A DNA stretch of 64,000 nucleotides, taken from the NCBI GenBank assembly GCA_039621445.1, contig CP154956.1:59777178-59841177 (forward strand). Direction: 5' to 3'. Source of the DNA: Euglena gracilis (taxonomy: Eukaryota; Euglenida; Euglenophyceae; Euglenales). This document shows positions 22,197-33,544 of the stretch, piece by piece. The notes below the pieces were generated by a model that was given only the letters and a program-made list of their open reading frames with translations, did no database searches and was not told where the DNA came from. Every line of letters starts with the position of its first letter. Within the stretch, counting starts at the first letter, position 1. The position numbers and the translations under genes were made by a program.

Positions 22197-23380
22197 CTTT
22201 TTTCGTGTACCAAGGCAAATTTACCCACAACCGTGTGTAAAAAGGGGGTTTCCGGCCAAAAACGTCTAGCGCGGACCCGTGCACACTTGAATCAAACTTC
22301 AATTGGAAAAACAATGCCCAAATGGGGGGTGAACGTGCAAAATTGGTCCAAACCGAAATCGGCTCAATGTCCCAATCGGGGTCAAATGGCCAAATGGGGG
22401 GTAAATGGCTAAAAGGGGGGTAAATGGGCGAATTGGGTCCACACTCGAAAACCACTTGGGGGTGCCCAAAAACAATTGTAAACACTTGGGAAACGTCAAA
22501 AACCAAAGTAAATGTCAAAATCTTGCTTGTACCAAACCGGCTCAATGGCCCAAGTGTGGGTCAAATGGCCAAATGGCGGGTAAATGCCCAAAGTTGGTCC
22601 ACACTCAAAACCACTTGGAAACGATCAAAAACCCTTGGAAACACTCGTAGAACCTTGGAAACCCTCAGAAACCAAGGCAAAAGCGGATTGGAAGGTCTCA
22701 AAAGCCCCAAAAACTCCGAAAAACACAAACTTCCGGAGCGGTGAGGTGGAGGTCAAAGGTGAGCTTCCCTCTCCAAGTTGTTGAATACCAAGCCTTGGCG
22801 AAGTTGAACCTGGGCCGAAGCACACAGGTAGCGGTGTGTAGGCTCATGGTGAAGTGGATCGGAGCGTCCGACTTGTCGAAACCACTTGGTGGGGTTCGAA
22901 ACTCACCCACGGTCTTCTCCGCAAGTATCGACTCCTGACTTCGAAGAAGACGACCAGACGTCGACCACAGCTGCGATACAGCACCAGACGGCCGCGACGG
23001 TCAGGCAGATACCAAACTAACGGCCAAATGGCAAAACCACCTCCAAGTTGGACTTCTGGAACCAAGGCTTCTTGTGTCGCTTCCAAGACGTCAGTAGATG
23101 GGTCTTGACCAGCAGAACTTGATACGGCCAGGGGTCGGGTCTTGCAGCAGGCCAATAAAAAGCTCTGTGGAGGAGTCCGGAGGAATTCTGCAGGAGAAAT
23201 GCTTAATTCAGCTGTTTCTGGGCTTGGCACTTCTGCAGGCAGGCGTTCTGCAGCTGGCGATCACGGTAGTCGAGCTCAGGAACTCTTCCGAGTCGAAAGA
23301 GGTGCTGACGGCTGCTGGCAACAGTCGGGACCAAGACATCCACTTGATAGGTCTTCCTGCAGCTTCTTGGCAGCTGGCGT
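22197..23380 (-). other. Untranslated leader of the LTR retrotransposon
   Basis: About 1.2 kb between primer site and gag start without a coherent frame. It contains imperfect short repeats around GGTAAATGGCC (22,330-22,600). A packaging or dimerisation role is usual for such leaders, but nothing here proves it. Confidence 0.5.
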
Positions 23381-23381
23381 C

Positions 23382-23398
23382 GAACTTTTCTGCTACCA
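23382..23398 (-). other. Primer-binding site
   Basis: On the minus strand TGGTAGCAGAAAAGTTC begins three bases inside the 5' LTR. TGGTA-x-CAGA is the usual start of an initiator methionine tRNA primer site. Confidence 0.7.
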
Positions 23399-23401
23399 CT
23401 T

Positions 23402-23664
23402 TGTAGACTCACACCCGTGGGGAGGTGACAGCTACCTAGCGCTCTGGCTTTCGGCCGATAGTCCTTTTTCTTCGAGATTTTCCCTTTTCCCACTTTGGAA
23501 CAGCAAGTACAAGATCTTGATATGATTCTTTCTTTGGTCCACGACTTCAGAGTGACATATGTCGTTGGGATAGGTACACTGGAAGGGATAAAAGGTTTGG
23601 GACACGTCATCCGCGTTTTTGATTGGTAAGAAAATCCTCTGGGGAAAGCTTTGGGAATATCACA
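23402..23664 (-). repeat. 5' LTR (element orientation)
   Basis: 263 bp partner of 17,431-17,695; TG...CA ends and the ATCAC duplication on its outer side. Confidence 0.93.
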
Positions 23665-23827
23665 ATCACGGGCAGAAAACCAGCCAGTCACCCTGAAAAA
23701 GCCAGCCAGTCAGGTGTTAAGCAATGGTCTGCTCCTTACCCAGCGCACCAAAACAATCCAAACAACACCGCCGGCGAGCAAAGCATGGCCTCGCAAGGCC
23801 TTTGTGCTTCGCCCTCGGTGTCCCTTC

Positions 23828-24249
23828 CAGGCTTTTTGCTTAAGGACCCCCGGGGGGTTTCTTGCCAGCCAATCGGCTCGACACTGGAAAAAGTGGACTA
23901 GCTAGACCCCCCTCCCCTCCCGGGGGGGGGTCCAGGGTTCCCCCGGACTGGAAAAAAATTTTCTCCGGCGCTGCGCGCCGGAGGAAAAATGAGGGTTTTA
24001 ACAGGTTTGTGGCTGATTTTGTTCCAAAAAAATCCCACAAAAATTCTCCGCCGTTCGCGCCGGTCACTGGAAAAATTTTCTTTTTTCTAGCCCTGTTAGC
24101 AGACCCCCCCGGGGGGGTCTTCTAGAAAACCCGCTAGCCAAATTGGCCCGGGGGGGTCTTCTAGAAAACCCACTGGCCAAATTGGGGCTTGCCGCAGACT
24201 AGCTGCAGTCCAGCACCCCCGGTACCACAATCCCTTAAGCAAAAGCCTG
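23828..24249. mobile_element. hAT-like MITE, 422 bp, TSD GTCCCTTC
   Basis: Ends CAGGCTTTTTGCTTAAGG and the inverse CAGGCTTTTGCTTAAGGG, flanked on both sides by GTCCCTTC (23,820-23,827; 24,250-24,257). The interior has ACTAGCTAGACCCC, CCCGGGGGG tracts and a hairpin CCGGCGCTGCGCGCCGG flanked by A/T (about 23,966-23,990). It is inserted in the right terminal repeat of DIRS element B, next to the split MITE. Confidence 0.88.
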
Positions 24250-24257
24250 GTCCCTTC

Positions 24258-25596
24258 CTCCCTTTTCGGTGTGCCCCGAGGGAGTGCGACATCATCGCCT
24301 CACAAGGTTTTTGCGCTTTTACCTGCAACCTCCAGCGGCCTGTGTGCTTCAGCCGCGGTTTTTTTCGAAGTCTTCTGCTTTCCCCCAAAAAAAACCCGTC
24401 ATTCCTTTTTTTTTTTGAAACCCAGTCAGTCGCCCCCCTCCATTTCTGGAATCCAACTGAAAACTGGAAGCAGAAATGAATGCAATAATCAACAATACAG
24501 ATGGTTTTGCTGGGGGAGGTAGGGGTCCATTTCTTCACTTCCATTATCTCATCAAAAATCTCGGAACGAATGACAATTGACCTACATTCAAAACGGGGTT
24601 CAAAATTTTTTTAAAAAGAAAGCAAAAAGAAGAAGGTTTCGATCTGACACATCTGTGGCGAAAGGAACCAAAAATGCATAGACTCTCAAGTTGAAGATGA
24701 CGAATCATCCTGTAGTGGGAAAAAGAGCAGACACCAGCAGCTTGAGAAATCAGTTCCCAGCCAAGACATGGTGCAACAATACCTGGCTGAAATCAAACCC
24801 TCTGATCACCCCCCCCCCCGATATTCTCGATCGCCTCTTGAAGAATTTCAAGAGAATGAACCATTTCCCCCAAATGAGCTGCCGCAAACCCCCAGCCCTC
24901 AAGCCGACCAACGAAACCTGGACTCAAACCCCCCCCCAGGGAAAAAAAATGAAAACCACCAGGGATGATTTTTTTCGGCCGCAAACCACAAGAACTGATT
25001 TTTGGCAACTTTTAGAGACCGACCATCACCAAAAAAAATGCCATTTTTTGGCCGAAAATTGCCGATTTGGGGGGATTCGGGGCCATTTTGGAGGGTCGGA
25101 TTTTGACCAAAAATTCCTTGACTTATGACCCCACCAACCTGTGACCCCACCCCCCTTCGGCTGACCAAACCAGATCCTATAAACCCCGGGGGGCTTAAAA
25201 TTGGGGTGGGGTTTACATTTTAAACAAAACAATTCTCAGAGCGGGGGGACAAACAAACATTTTCTTTTGGTGGGGAGGATGAGCATTGCTGGAACAGCAA
25301 AAAACAACAACAACGAAACTCAGAAACCACAAGGAAAATCACAGCAACCAATTATTTTATCCAAGCTGCCGGAAGGTTGTGATCACACGGCTCTGCCAAA
25401 TGCGGCACAGATAAATGAAGCAAAAGCAGCATTTGAAGGAGAGGTTTGGCAGCAGAAGCATCAGAAATATAAAATTTGCAATGCATCGATTGGATCCGTA
25501 CATTCACTTCACCCTTGTTTGATAAATTCTCACTGAGGGGGGAAAAAAAAGCAGATGGGTTTAGGCCAATTATACTATTCCTGTGCTAGGGGAGCT
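24258..25596. other. Mostly non-coding, weak ORFs
   Basis: 24,258-24,330 still resembles DIRS terminal repeat (CCCCGAGGGAGTGCGACATC). A frame at 25,279-25,536 on the plus strand (KLPEGCDHTALPNAAQIN) has reasonable composition but no splice or family support. 24,690-25,130 has two open frames rich in Pro and Asn. I do not call a gene. Confidence 0.3.
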
Positions 25597-26048
25597 CAGG
25601 GCGGGTGGGTCCATACCCCTCCCAAGTAAACTTTTCTATGAGGACAGGTCAGCAGGGAATAATAATAATTAATAACCGGGCGGGTCGGATCCCCTCCCCC
25701 AACCTGAAGAGTGGTACGGTTGAAATGAATCATTTTTGGCCCGGTGCAAAGCACCAGGCCCAAAAAAAAATAGTCCCCAAAATCGACCCAAAACGGCATT
25801 TTATGAAAATTGCCAAAAATTTTCGGCGCAAAGGAGAAGAGGCAGAAGGAAAACATTAACCTGTGCGGCGGTCCTGGACACCAATCAGAGAGCACATGAT
25901 CAGGGGTCATGTTTTTAAAATGGGGTCTCTGGGGTCTGTCCGGACCCTCCTTGGCAGTTGGTGAGGGGGGGGGGGATCTGACAGGGGTCTGGCGGTCAAG
26001 GAGGTGCGGGGGACCCACCTAAAGCCATGACCCCCTCCTCAAACCCTG
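25597..26048. repeat. Degenerate MITE-like repeat
   Basis: The right end (CACCTAAAGCCATGACC, then CTCAAACCCTG) resembles that of the 27,659 element, and TTTTCGGCGCAAAGGAG at about 25,822 is the shared hairpin in decayed form. No target duplication was found. Confidence 0.4.
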
Positions 26049-27650
26049 GGTGTGTTTTAGAGGAAATGAAATTTTTCTACCACGGCTGACACAAACAGCC
26101 GAAAAGGCTTTTTTTTTCGATATTTGCGATGAATGTTGTTGGGGGGAGAATGTGCAATAAGGCAGCTCAAAACATGCAACACAGCAAAAAAAGTGCAAGA
26201 AGTGCCAAAAGTGAAACAAATGCAAGCTTTGCAGGTGAATTGCACGCTTTGCAAAATTAAAAAAAATACAAGCTTTACTGCTGGAGGACTTTGAATTTTT
26301 TTTTCGCCAACACAGACATGTTTCATTTTACAATGCATATTTTGAACAGCATTCGCACTTTTTCCACCAAAAAAAAATCAAAGAACAAACAAAGAGTACC
26401 TTTTACAAGTTTTCAAAAAAACCCCGAAAAATCAAAAAAACCATGGCAAACATTACACAACAAAAGCAATTGTTGTGTAACCTTGCATTATGGCACTGTC
26501 GATTGCTCAGTTGTACACAATATGTTTCTACACAAAAAAAAAAGCAGAATTGGTCCAAAAAATGATGAATAGAAAACCAAGATGTCCGGGGATGAAAGAA
26601 CCATTTTCTGTTTAAAAAAAAAGCCCTCAGATTATGTAAAAAAGCAAAATTCTGATTATTCAGATTCTGGCTTATGCAAAAAAATGTAAATTATGAAACT
26701 TGCATACCCCCCCCCGACAAATGAAAAATGGCAGCCAGGGACAAGAGACATTTTTCATCGCCTCCCAGCCGAAAAATACCCCATCGATAAAAACATCCAC
26801 TCGTGAATTAGTTCACAAGACATTATCCATGATCCAATGCCCCTTGGAGAAAACTCTTTTGAGGTCTCTTATGTTTCAGCTTTTAGAAATAATTTCTCTT
26901 GTGTCGTGAACTAAATCTGTTTATGGCCAGCACGAAACTTCGCTTCCGAATTGGTACGCTGTGGTCAACTGTCAACCCAACAACTGTCAAGGGAACACAG
27001 CTGAAATCCAATCATCACCACCGTTTGAACAGGAAAGCAGGGTTTCGTCATTTGGGTGGGGTCCCCCTGTCCTGTTGAACTCACTTGGAACAAGAAATCT
27101 ATCTGCGGTGGTACAGAGCAGTATGGCAAGAGAAGCTCATGGCAAAAGAACAGCAACAAGAAATATAAACTAATTTTGCGTAAATGCAACAAAATTGCTT
27201 CTTGTGCAATGATTGCATTTATGTGGTGATTGTGATTGTGTTTACTTTCATCAAGACTGGCTGTGGCCAAAATTGGGAACAAAAAATGACAATTAAAAAA
27301 ACAAAATGAAAAGGTGCCAGGTGCTGCTGAGGGTGGCTCCAATAATTTTCCCCACCAGCTTTATAAACCAGCAGAAATACTGGCGACTTCTGCAATAAAA
27401 AAATGCAGGTGGAGAAATACAGCTGGAAAGCAGGAGAGGGATGGAACATGGCAACAGATTGCACCCAGGGGGCAGTTCATCTTGTTTAAAAAAAAAACAG
27501 TTGTGCAAATTGCATGAATTTGAATGCTTGTGCTTGCTGGTTTTTCAGGAGGAAATGTGCCAGAGAAGGAGGACAGGTACCAAAATAAAAGTTTTGGGGG
27601 GGGTTCTTCTTGAGCCAGGGCCGGCTGGAAAAAAAAACTGGACCTGGGGG
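26049..27650. other. A/T-rich stretch without a gene
   Basis: A-runs, short open frames on both strands, no coherent protein, no clear repeat edges. Confidence 0.5.
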
Positions 27651-27658
27651 GGTCCGCC

Positions 27659-28001
27659 CAGGGTTTGATATAAGGACAGGTGGGGGGTGGTCCGGACCCC
27701 CTGCGGGCCAGCAGGGGGGGGGGGGGCGGGGGACACCCCCCCCACCTAAACAATGGCGCGGTCCGAGTGACCGAAAATTTTTGACCCCCCAAAACGACCA
27801 AAAGTGCCATTTTGGGCACTTTTGGGCAAAAATTTGCCAAAAATGCAAAAAATTTTCGGCGCAAAGCGCCGGAGGAAAAAATTGACCCTTTTGGGGGGGG
27901 TCCCGGGTACCTCCCCCCCAGGGTCAGTCCGGACCCCCCTGGCAGATGGGGGGGGACACCCCCCACCTAAACCATGTACGCCCTCCTTATATCAAACCCT
28001 G
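27659..28001. mobile_element. hAT-like MITE, 343 bp, TSD GGTCCGCC
   Basis: Perfect 18-bp terminal inverted repeats CAGGGTTTGATATAAGGA at both ends, flanked by GGTCCGCC (27,651-27,658; 28,002-28,009). Centre: AAAATTTTCGGCGCAAAGCG with GCGCCGGAGGAAAAAA, a GGCGC hairpin between A/T tracts. A close relative lies at 59,919-60,343. Confidence 0.92.
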
Positions 28002-28301
28002 GGTCCGCCCCCCCACTCATGGGGTTGCAGGATTCCATTTAATCCCCAGGGTTGTAGGGTTGGGGTCGACCAGGCACTTACAGGACCAGACGCCCACAGG
28101 TCACTGTTTCGCGGGCCTAGAACGTTGTGCCATCTCTCAAAGGGTATGGTCCAAGTGCACCTCCAGGGTGTTGCATGATGGAGGGAGCCTGCTCCCGGGG
28201 GGGGGGGTCAGCCAAAAAAAGTTGTAATTTGGATATAACTCCCCCATGGCTCACGAGTCATGAACAAAAATAGAGCCTTGCAACACCCTATTTAACGGCA
28301 T

Positions 28302-28875
28302 CAGGGTTTTTTTTAAGATGGGGGGAGGGGGGGGGTCCCCTCCCGGGGGACCCACCCTTGTTCCCCGAAAATGGCCAAAAAATCGCGACAATGCTAGAAA
28401 AAAAACAGGCACTTATTTCAAAAATTTGCGGCGCCAAAAAGTACATCCAACCCCCTTCTGGGGGGACCCCCCCCGGGGGGACCCCGCCGGGGGTTTGGTT
28501 TGGTTTTCTCATTCAAGGCGCAGTGCCGCAGGTCAGCGTGGGCATAGCCAAGCACCACGCCGCCCGCGGGCACACCAAGAGCCAGCGCCACTCGTAGAAC
28601 AACGACAGGGACTGAAAAAGACAAGGGGGGGGGATGAGGGGTCGGCGTTGAACATCGTGAGGGACTGAAGGGGGGGGCAAAGAGGCGAAGGTGGGGGTGT
28701 CCACATCATCCCAGATATTTCTTGCCCGGTTTGCCGTGCCATTTCGGCACGTTGCCCCCTCCCGCCACGAGGAGGCTGGGCATCGCTGGGGTCGGTGGGA
28801 GGGACCCGCCGGGGGGGGGGGGGGGTTCAGCCAGTCCCACCCCCCGGGGGTCCAATATTTAAAAAAAAAATCCTG
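28302..28875. mobile_element. hAT-like MITE, 574 bp, with possible captured gene fragment
   Basis: Ends CAGGGTTTTTTTTAAG and inverse CAGGATTTTTTTTTTAAA. Flanks AACGGCAT and AACAGCAC agree at 6 of 8 bases, a decayed duplication. The interior at about 28,505-28,790 is unlike the rest of the element: on the minus strand it has an acceptor-like CTTTTTCAG followed by open frames, one with LALGVPAGGVVLGYAHADL. That is the pattern of a captured host exon. The parent gene is not identifiable here. Confidence 0.6.
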
Positions 28876-31300
28876 AACAGCACTTTCTTTCTCGTGATTC
28901 CACGACTAGCCTGAGTCCACAGAGCTTCTTTTTTGACCCATTTTGGCGATTTCTGCATTCATTTTGGTTGTAAGCTAAAAATTATGAATTTCAACTTATG
29001 TGGAAGAAATGAAGCAATGAAAATGCCCAAAGCATCAAATGAGGTCCTCAGAACGCCCTATCCTGTCAAGAACAGATGCTTAAAGACCTCATTTTTTGAC
29101 CGAAGATGCAATCCAGCTGGACAGGGCTTTTTCTTGAAACAAGTTTCCTGTATCTGCAACTATAACACAGTGTGAGCAAGAGCTTTGGCCACACATGCAC
29201 AACATCACATAGTTCACAAAGGGATGGCTGTCCCCTGAAAAGGCAAAATGGGTGGTTGGTAGCTTAAGAAGAGTACACTAGCAATTGTGGTCAAATGCAT
29301 TCAGCATTTCAGACCATGGAAATGATGCATCCCGTTCAAGGTTGTCAAGCGGGGTTCATCTTCGACAAGCTGGACCTGAGAGCTGAGAACTGAGAAACTC
29401 ATCCAAACCCAGAACTCATCCAAACAAAAACTGGGGGGGAAACTTGCAACGAAGCTCAGAGGCTCACAAAAAAATGCAAAGAAGCTCAGCAGTGAGGAGT
29501 GCAGATGCAGCTTGGGTGGGTTGCAACCCTGAGCATGTTACACCTGGCACTGACAGAAATGTCATGCGGAAAGCCCAAGGGAGCAGAAACCATCTGCCAG
29601 GCTCCAGAACTGCAGGCAAACTTCTTTCCGTTGTCGTCTGAAATTTTCAAAAAATGGGCACAGAAGCTGCTTTGAGCCCCAGCCCCTGGATGACTTTACA
29701 ATTTGCATGCACAATGTATATTGTTCCAGGGAGCAAGGTAAAAAGAAGTGTGTGCAAACCAGGAAACAATCAGGATAGTTAATGACCAAGGATGGACAGT
29801 TACAAAGTGTGTATCCCAATGTTGCTGTGTCAGTTTGGTCCGGGCAAAATGATGAGCCTAAAAATTTTTCGAAAATTTTGCAAGGGCCCAGATAAGGGGG
29901 GGATTTTTGAGGTTGAAAATCATATGAAATTTGAATTTTGAAAATTTGCACACGATGCAAAACAGCCGATGGAATTTTTTGGTTAACCCGAAGGATGATG
30001 ATTTCTTGAGGTGAGCGGTGGGACAAAACCACTCTTAGCGCAGACTCAATGAACCGCATCAAACTTTTTTGTTTCACCTCAAAGAAATTATGGCAAAAAA
30101 AGTTTTCTGTTACGTGTTTTTCACCAAAAAAATTTGCGCATGTGACGTAAAGCTTTGCATTTGCATTTGTATTTGAATTTGTATGTGACACATTTTTGTA
30201 CATGCACACGTGACACAATTTTTTTGTGTGTATCACCTGTGTATCACCAAAAGAAATTTTGTCACCCTGGCATTCTCGAAAACTCCAGGGGGGGATGGGT
30301 CACACCAATGTCAAATAAATCTATGATCAAAACTACTTCTTTTGATTACAACTTTCTCTGGTGAAAATGCTTCATTGATCACCGCAGTGCAGAAGCATTT
30401 TCCTCATGAATCTCCCTTCAGGGTGTTGTTTTTTGTTTATGGGAGCTGCATTTTTGGCCATTTCCAGCATTCTTGGGTTAGCTTTTGCTAGTTTTGTCCA
30501 TTTTGCCAGTTGCGGGTTTTTTTTTTGAACAATTCAGCAATTATTTTTGAAAGCCTTTGTGCAAGAATGTGGCTCACCTCATGTTCCTGTGAGTCACACA
30601 GCTAGCCGACGGCGTGCTCCCCATCAGGGACAAATACAATCCGAATGCTCATCTTTTCTAGATTGAAAACATTTCAGCAGAACCGAAAAAAAATCGCATC
30701 GCACCCCCCCCAGGGTCAAACCTTAAAAAAATTCCTGGAAACAACATCAAAGAAATGTTCCCCTGAACAGGGGGGGGTCCGTTGCGTTTACCCCTGAACA
30801 ACGGCTTTTACCCCAGTGTGTGCATAAATCTTCACCCCGCAAACCCCACAACTTTACCCAAACAATCATTGGGCCTTTTTGGCCTGTCATTTATGGACCC
30901 ATAAACGGCTCCCCAAAAGAAAATACCTTACTAATACTATCTTATTAATACTAGTCCTGCATGGTCCCACTCGGCCCCTCCATCCCCCCCTTGCGACCTT
31001 CCATCGTTCACTTTCTTCAAAATTCAGCAAAGCTTTGGGCACAACCAGAATTCTGCTGTGCCAGAAAAAAAGCGACGATTGCAAAACAATGTGGAGTGGT
31101 GTGAAAATGTCCAAAAATATGCAAAGAAAAAGAAAATCCTCAAAATTTTCATTTGTTCCACCAACAGGAAAGAAAAGCGTCAGAAAAAGTGCCATCTGAA
31201 TTGTTTTCCACCAAATTTTGCAGTTGTCAAACTCTGAGGGAATGATTGCAACAAATTGTTTGTGCCGTGGGTTGTGGCACTTCTCAATCGTTCACAAAAA
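28876..31300. other. A/T-rich gene-poor stretch
   Basis: No coherent gene. The minus-strand block near 30,945-31,060 (RILVVPKALLNFEESERWKV) follows an acceptor-like TTTTCTGGCACAG and might be an exon, without further support. Confidence 0.35.
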
Positions 31301-31328
31301 GAAGCCTGTTCTGGATGCATAGCATCCA

Positions 31329-31530
31329 TCAGGCTTTGAAATCCGCAGGGAAGCCCATCTCAAGGAGCCAATCCCAGAATATCGTGTTGTTGAAGGCAAA
31401 CAGCATGCTGGGCGTCTTCACAGGCTCCCCGATGCACTTGAGGAGGACCTCAGAAACTTCATGGGGCTGCTCAGCTGTGATGCCTCGTTTGGAGTCACGC
31501 ATGCCCAGTTCCAAGATGCGGTTTGCAGTT
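31329..31530 (-). CDS. Possible terminal exon, unknown function
   Basis: About 65 codons with protein-like composition: ELGMRDSKRGITAEQPHEVS, then LLKCIGEPVKTPSMLFAF and FWDWLLEMGFPADFKA before a TGA at 31,329-31,331. Sequence upstream on the minus strand (to about 31,570) is open in two frames and has no clear acceptor, so the exon start is unknown. No family recognised; a fragment of a mobile-element gene is possible. Confidence 0.3.
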
Positions 31531-31766
31531 GGGCAGGGTCAGGAACACCGGTGCAATAACACTCAAAAACACGTAGAACAAAGCCAAAACTCTGGAAATT
31601 GACACAAAAAGGAAAGCATGGCGTTGATTTCAACCCTTTTACAATGAATCCAGGGCTTTTTTGTGTGAAATCTGCAACCCTCATATTCAACAAATGTGCT
31701 TGGGTTTGGGTTTTACAATCCTTTCAGTTCTGTTCTCGAAGATTACTCAGACATCTCGTGTCCATG

Positions 31767-32560
31767 CAGGCTTTCGCTGAAAGGCCCGGGGGGTCCACTG
31801 GCCAGCCATTTTGCCAGTCATTGGTAAAAACGGACTAGCTAGACCCCATTCCCCCGGGGGGGTCCGCCCCCCCCCCCAACTGAAATTTCCCCTCTGGCGC
31901 TGCGCTTGGCTGATTCTGTCAAAAAGAAAAACCAAAATGGCCAAAAATGGGCATTTTTTGGCAAGATTTGGGTCCAAGAAAATTCGGCGTTTCGCATCGG
32001 TCACTGGAGAAAATTTTCCTCTGGCCTGCGGGTGGATGTCCCTCCCCCACCACTGTGTGCGCTTCGTCTGATTTTTTTGGCGAGTTTTATCCCCTCTTCT
32101 GGCCTGGCGCTGTTATCCGCCTCAGGCCCTTCTGTCTATGTTTGTGGAGGTGGCCACCCCCCCCCAGGTCCACCAGGATTTCCACTGGCCAAATTTGGAC
32201 TGGCTGGTGCAGCCCCCAAGCAGGGGTTTTTTTAAGGCCGGGGGGGGGGGGGGAGGGGGGCCCCCCCACACCAACCCCCCCCCCTGGGGGGGGCCCCCCC
32301 GGGGGGGGGGGGAGGGGGTCCCGGGGGACCCACAAAAAATGGCCGAAAAATCGCGAAAAGTGCTAAAAATAGAATTTTTTCGGCGCCTGCGGCGCCGAAA
32401 AGTATATCCCACCCCCCTCCGGGGGGACCCCCCCGGGGGGGGGGGAGGGGGTCCGGCGGACCCACCCACCCTACCCCCCCCTCCCCCCCCCGGGGGTCCA
32501 AACTTAAAAAAATCCCTGCCCCCAAGGGGGGGGGGGTGCGAACCTTTAAGCAAAAGCCTG
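31767..32560. mobile_element. hAT-like MITE, host of a nested MITE
   Basis: Ends CAGGCTTTCGCTGAAAGG and inverse CAGGCTTTTGCTTAAAGG; flanks TGTCCATG and GATCCATG agree at 6 of 8. Without the nested element at 32,221-32,518 it is about 490 bp. It shares ACTAGCTAGACCCC and the CTGGCGCTGCGC hairpin remnant with the 23,828 and 33,134 elements. Confidence 0.75.
32221..32518. mobile_element. Nested hAT-like MITE, 298 bp, TSD CCCCCAAG
   Basis: Ends CAGGGGTTTTTTTAAGGC and inverse CAGGGATTTTTTTAAG; CCCCCAAG directly on both sides (32,213-32,220; 32,519-32,526). Central hairpin TTCGGCGCCTGCGGCGCCGAA at about 32,380-32,400. Lies inside the 31,767-32,560 element, so it is younger. Confidence 0.88.
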
Positions 32561-32744
32561 GATCCATGGGAGTGTGTTAGGGTTAGGGTTGGGGGTTGGA
32601 TGTCCAGAAAGATCATTGCCAGGATATGGCAAATAGAAAATATAAAATTACAGCTAACGGCACGTTTGATGAACGGTGGACCAAATAAATTTGGCCCGGA
32701 GGACCTTCAATGTCTGGCCAGAGGACCAACACCAAGAGACCGAA

Positions 32745-33125
32745 ATTTTTTGCCCACGCCTGGCAAAAAATTTTTTTCCACCTGTAGGCAAATGCATTTG
32801 AAGGCCGTGGGCAAAAAAATTTTTCACCTCAAAAATATTTGCACTTGTTCTGAAAGAATTTTCACTTATTTTGCCCAATGAGAAAAAAGCACGTAACAAG
32901 ATCCATTCCAGCTGGAGTTTCAAATGACAACTGTGCAAAACACCAGATCCAAATGCAAAAAAAAAATGATCTGAAAAAATGCAAACATGTTTGGAACAGT
33001 GTTCAGATATTTTTGTGTTGAAATGCAAACAAATTTGGGTGAAATGCAAACAGTTTTGTGGTCAAGTGAAAATGAATTGGTGTCAAGTGCAAACATATCT
33101 GGGGTGAAGTGCAAAAAAATTGGTT
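32745..33125 (-). repeat. Dispersed 'GCAAAAATTTT' repeat family, copy 1
   Basis: A/T-rich repeat with recurring TTTGCACTT, GGGCAAAAATTTT and a block ending GATCTGGTGTTTTGCA. Better preserved relatives lie at 53,140-53,515, 56,490-56,895 and 63,655-64,000 in plus orientation. Open frames through it are Phe/Lys-rich by-products. Confidence 0.6.
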
Positions 33126-33133
33126 ATTGGGAC

Positions 33134-33501
33134 CAGGCATTTGCTGAAGGACCAATCGGCTAGACACTGGAAAAAATGGACTAGCTAGAACCCTCCCTCC
33201 CCCCGGGGGGTCCAGGGGTCCCCCGAACTGGAAAAAAAATTTTCCTCCGGTGCTGCGCCGGAGGAAAAATGAGGTTTTTAATAGGTTTTGGGCTGATTTT
33301 ATTCCAAAAATTCCCAAAAGTGACCTAAACCGGGCATTTTTGGCCATTTTTGGTGGTCCCAAAAAAATTTTCCACTATCTAGCCCTGCTAGCAGACCCCC
33401 CCGGGGGTCTGCTAGAAATCCCACTAGCCAAATTTGGACTAGCTGCAGTCCAGCCCCCCCCCCCCCCCGGGGGGTACTGCAATCCCTTAAGCAAATGCCT
33501 G
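33134..33501. mobile_element. hAT-like MITE, 368 bp, TSD ATTGGGAC
   Basis: Ends CAGGCATTTGCTGAAGG and inverse CAGGCATTTGCTTAAGGG; ATTGGGAC on both sides (33,126-33,133; 33,502-33,509). Same family as the 23,828 element, including ACTAGCTAG near the left end, hairpin CCGGTGCTGCGCCGG, and CTAGCTGCAGTCCAG near the right end. Confidence 0.92.
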
Positions 33502-33544
33502 ATTGGGACTGGGCAGAGGACCAAAAAAATAAACAGCCAATGTG

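Larger units (their letters stand above)
17431..23664 (-). mobile_element. Ty3/gypsy-type LTR retrotransposon with chromodomain, 6.2 kb
   Basis: The two LTRs are 17,431-17,695 and 23,402-23,664, both TG...CA in plus orientation, flanked by a perfect 5-bp duplication ATCAC (17,426-17,430; 23,665-23,669). On the minus strand a primer-binding site begins TGGTAGCAGA three bases inside the upstream LTR, close to the initiator-Met-tRNA type. A polypurine tract (GAAGGGGGAGAA) touches the downstream LTR. Gene order gag-PR-RT-RH-IN-chromodomain defines a chromovirus-like Ty3/gypsy element. Internal stops, frameshifts and loss of the reverse transcriptase fingers/palm make it defective. Confidence 0.95.
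17171..23731. mobile_element. hAT-like MITE split by an LTR retrotransposon, TSD CTCCTTAC
   Basis: The left end CATACCATTGTTTAGCAACC (17,171) pairs with an inverse end CAGACCATTGCTTAACACC (to 23,731). CTCCTTAC flanks both sides (17,163-17,170 and 23,732-23,739). MITE sequence is 17,171-17,430 and 23,670-23,731, about 322 bp without the insert. Interior GTCACT/CCAGTCAGTC repeats and GGGGG tracts match the intact relative at 42,673-43,035. Confidence 0.85.

Noticed and set aside
25597-26048. MITE with 8-bp duplication
   Set aside because: Right end and hairpin fit the family, but flanks do not match, so kept only as a degenerate repeat.
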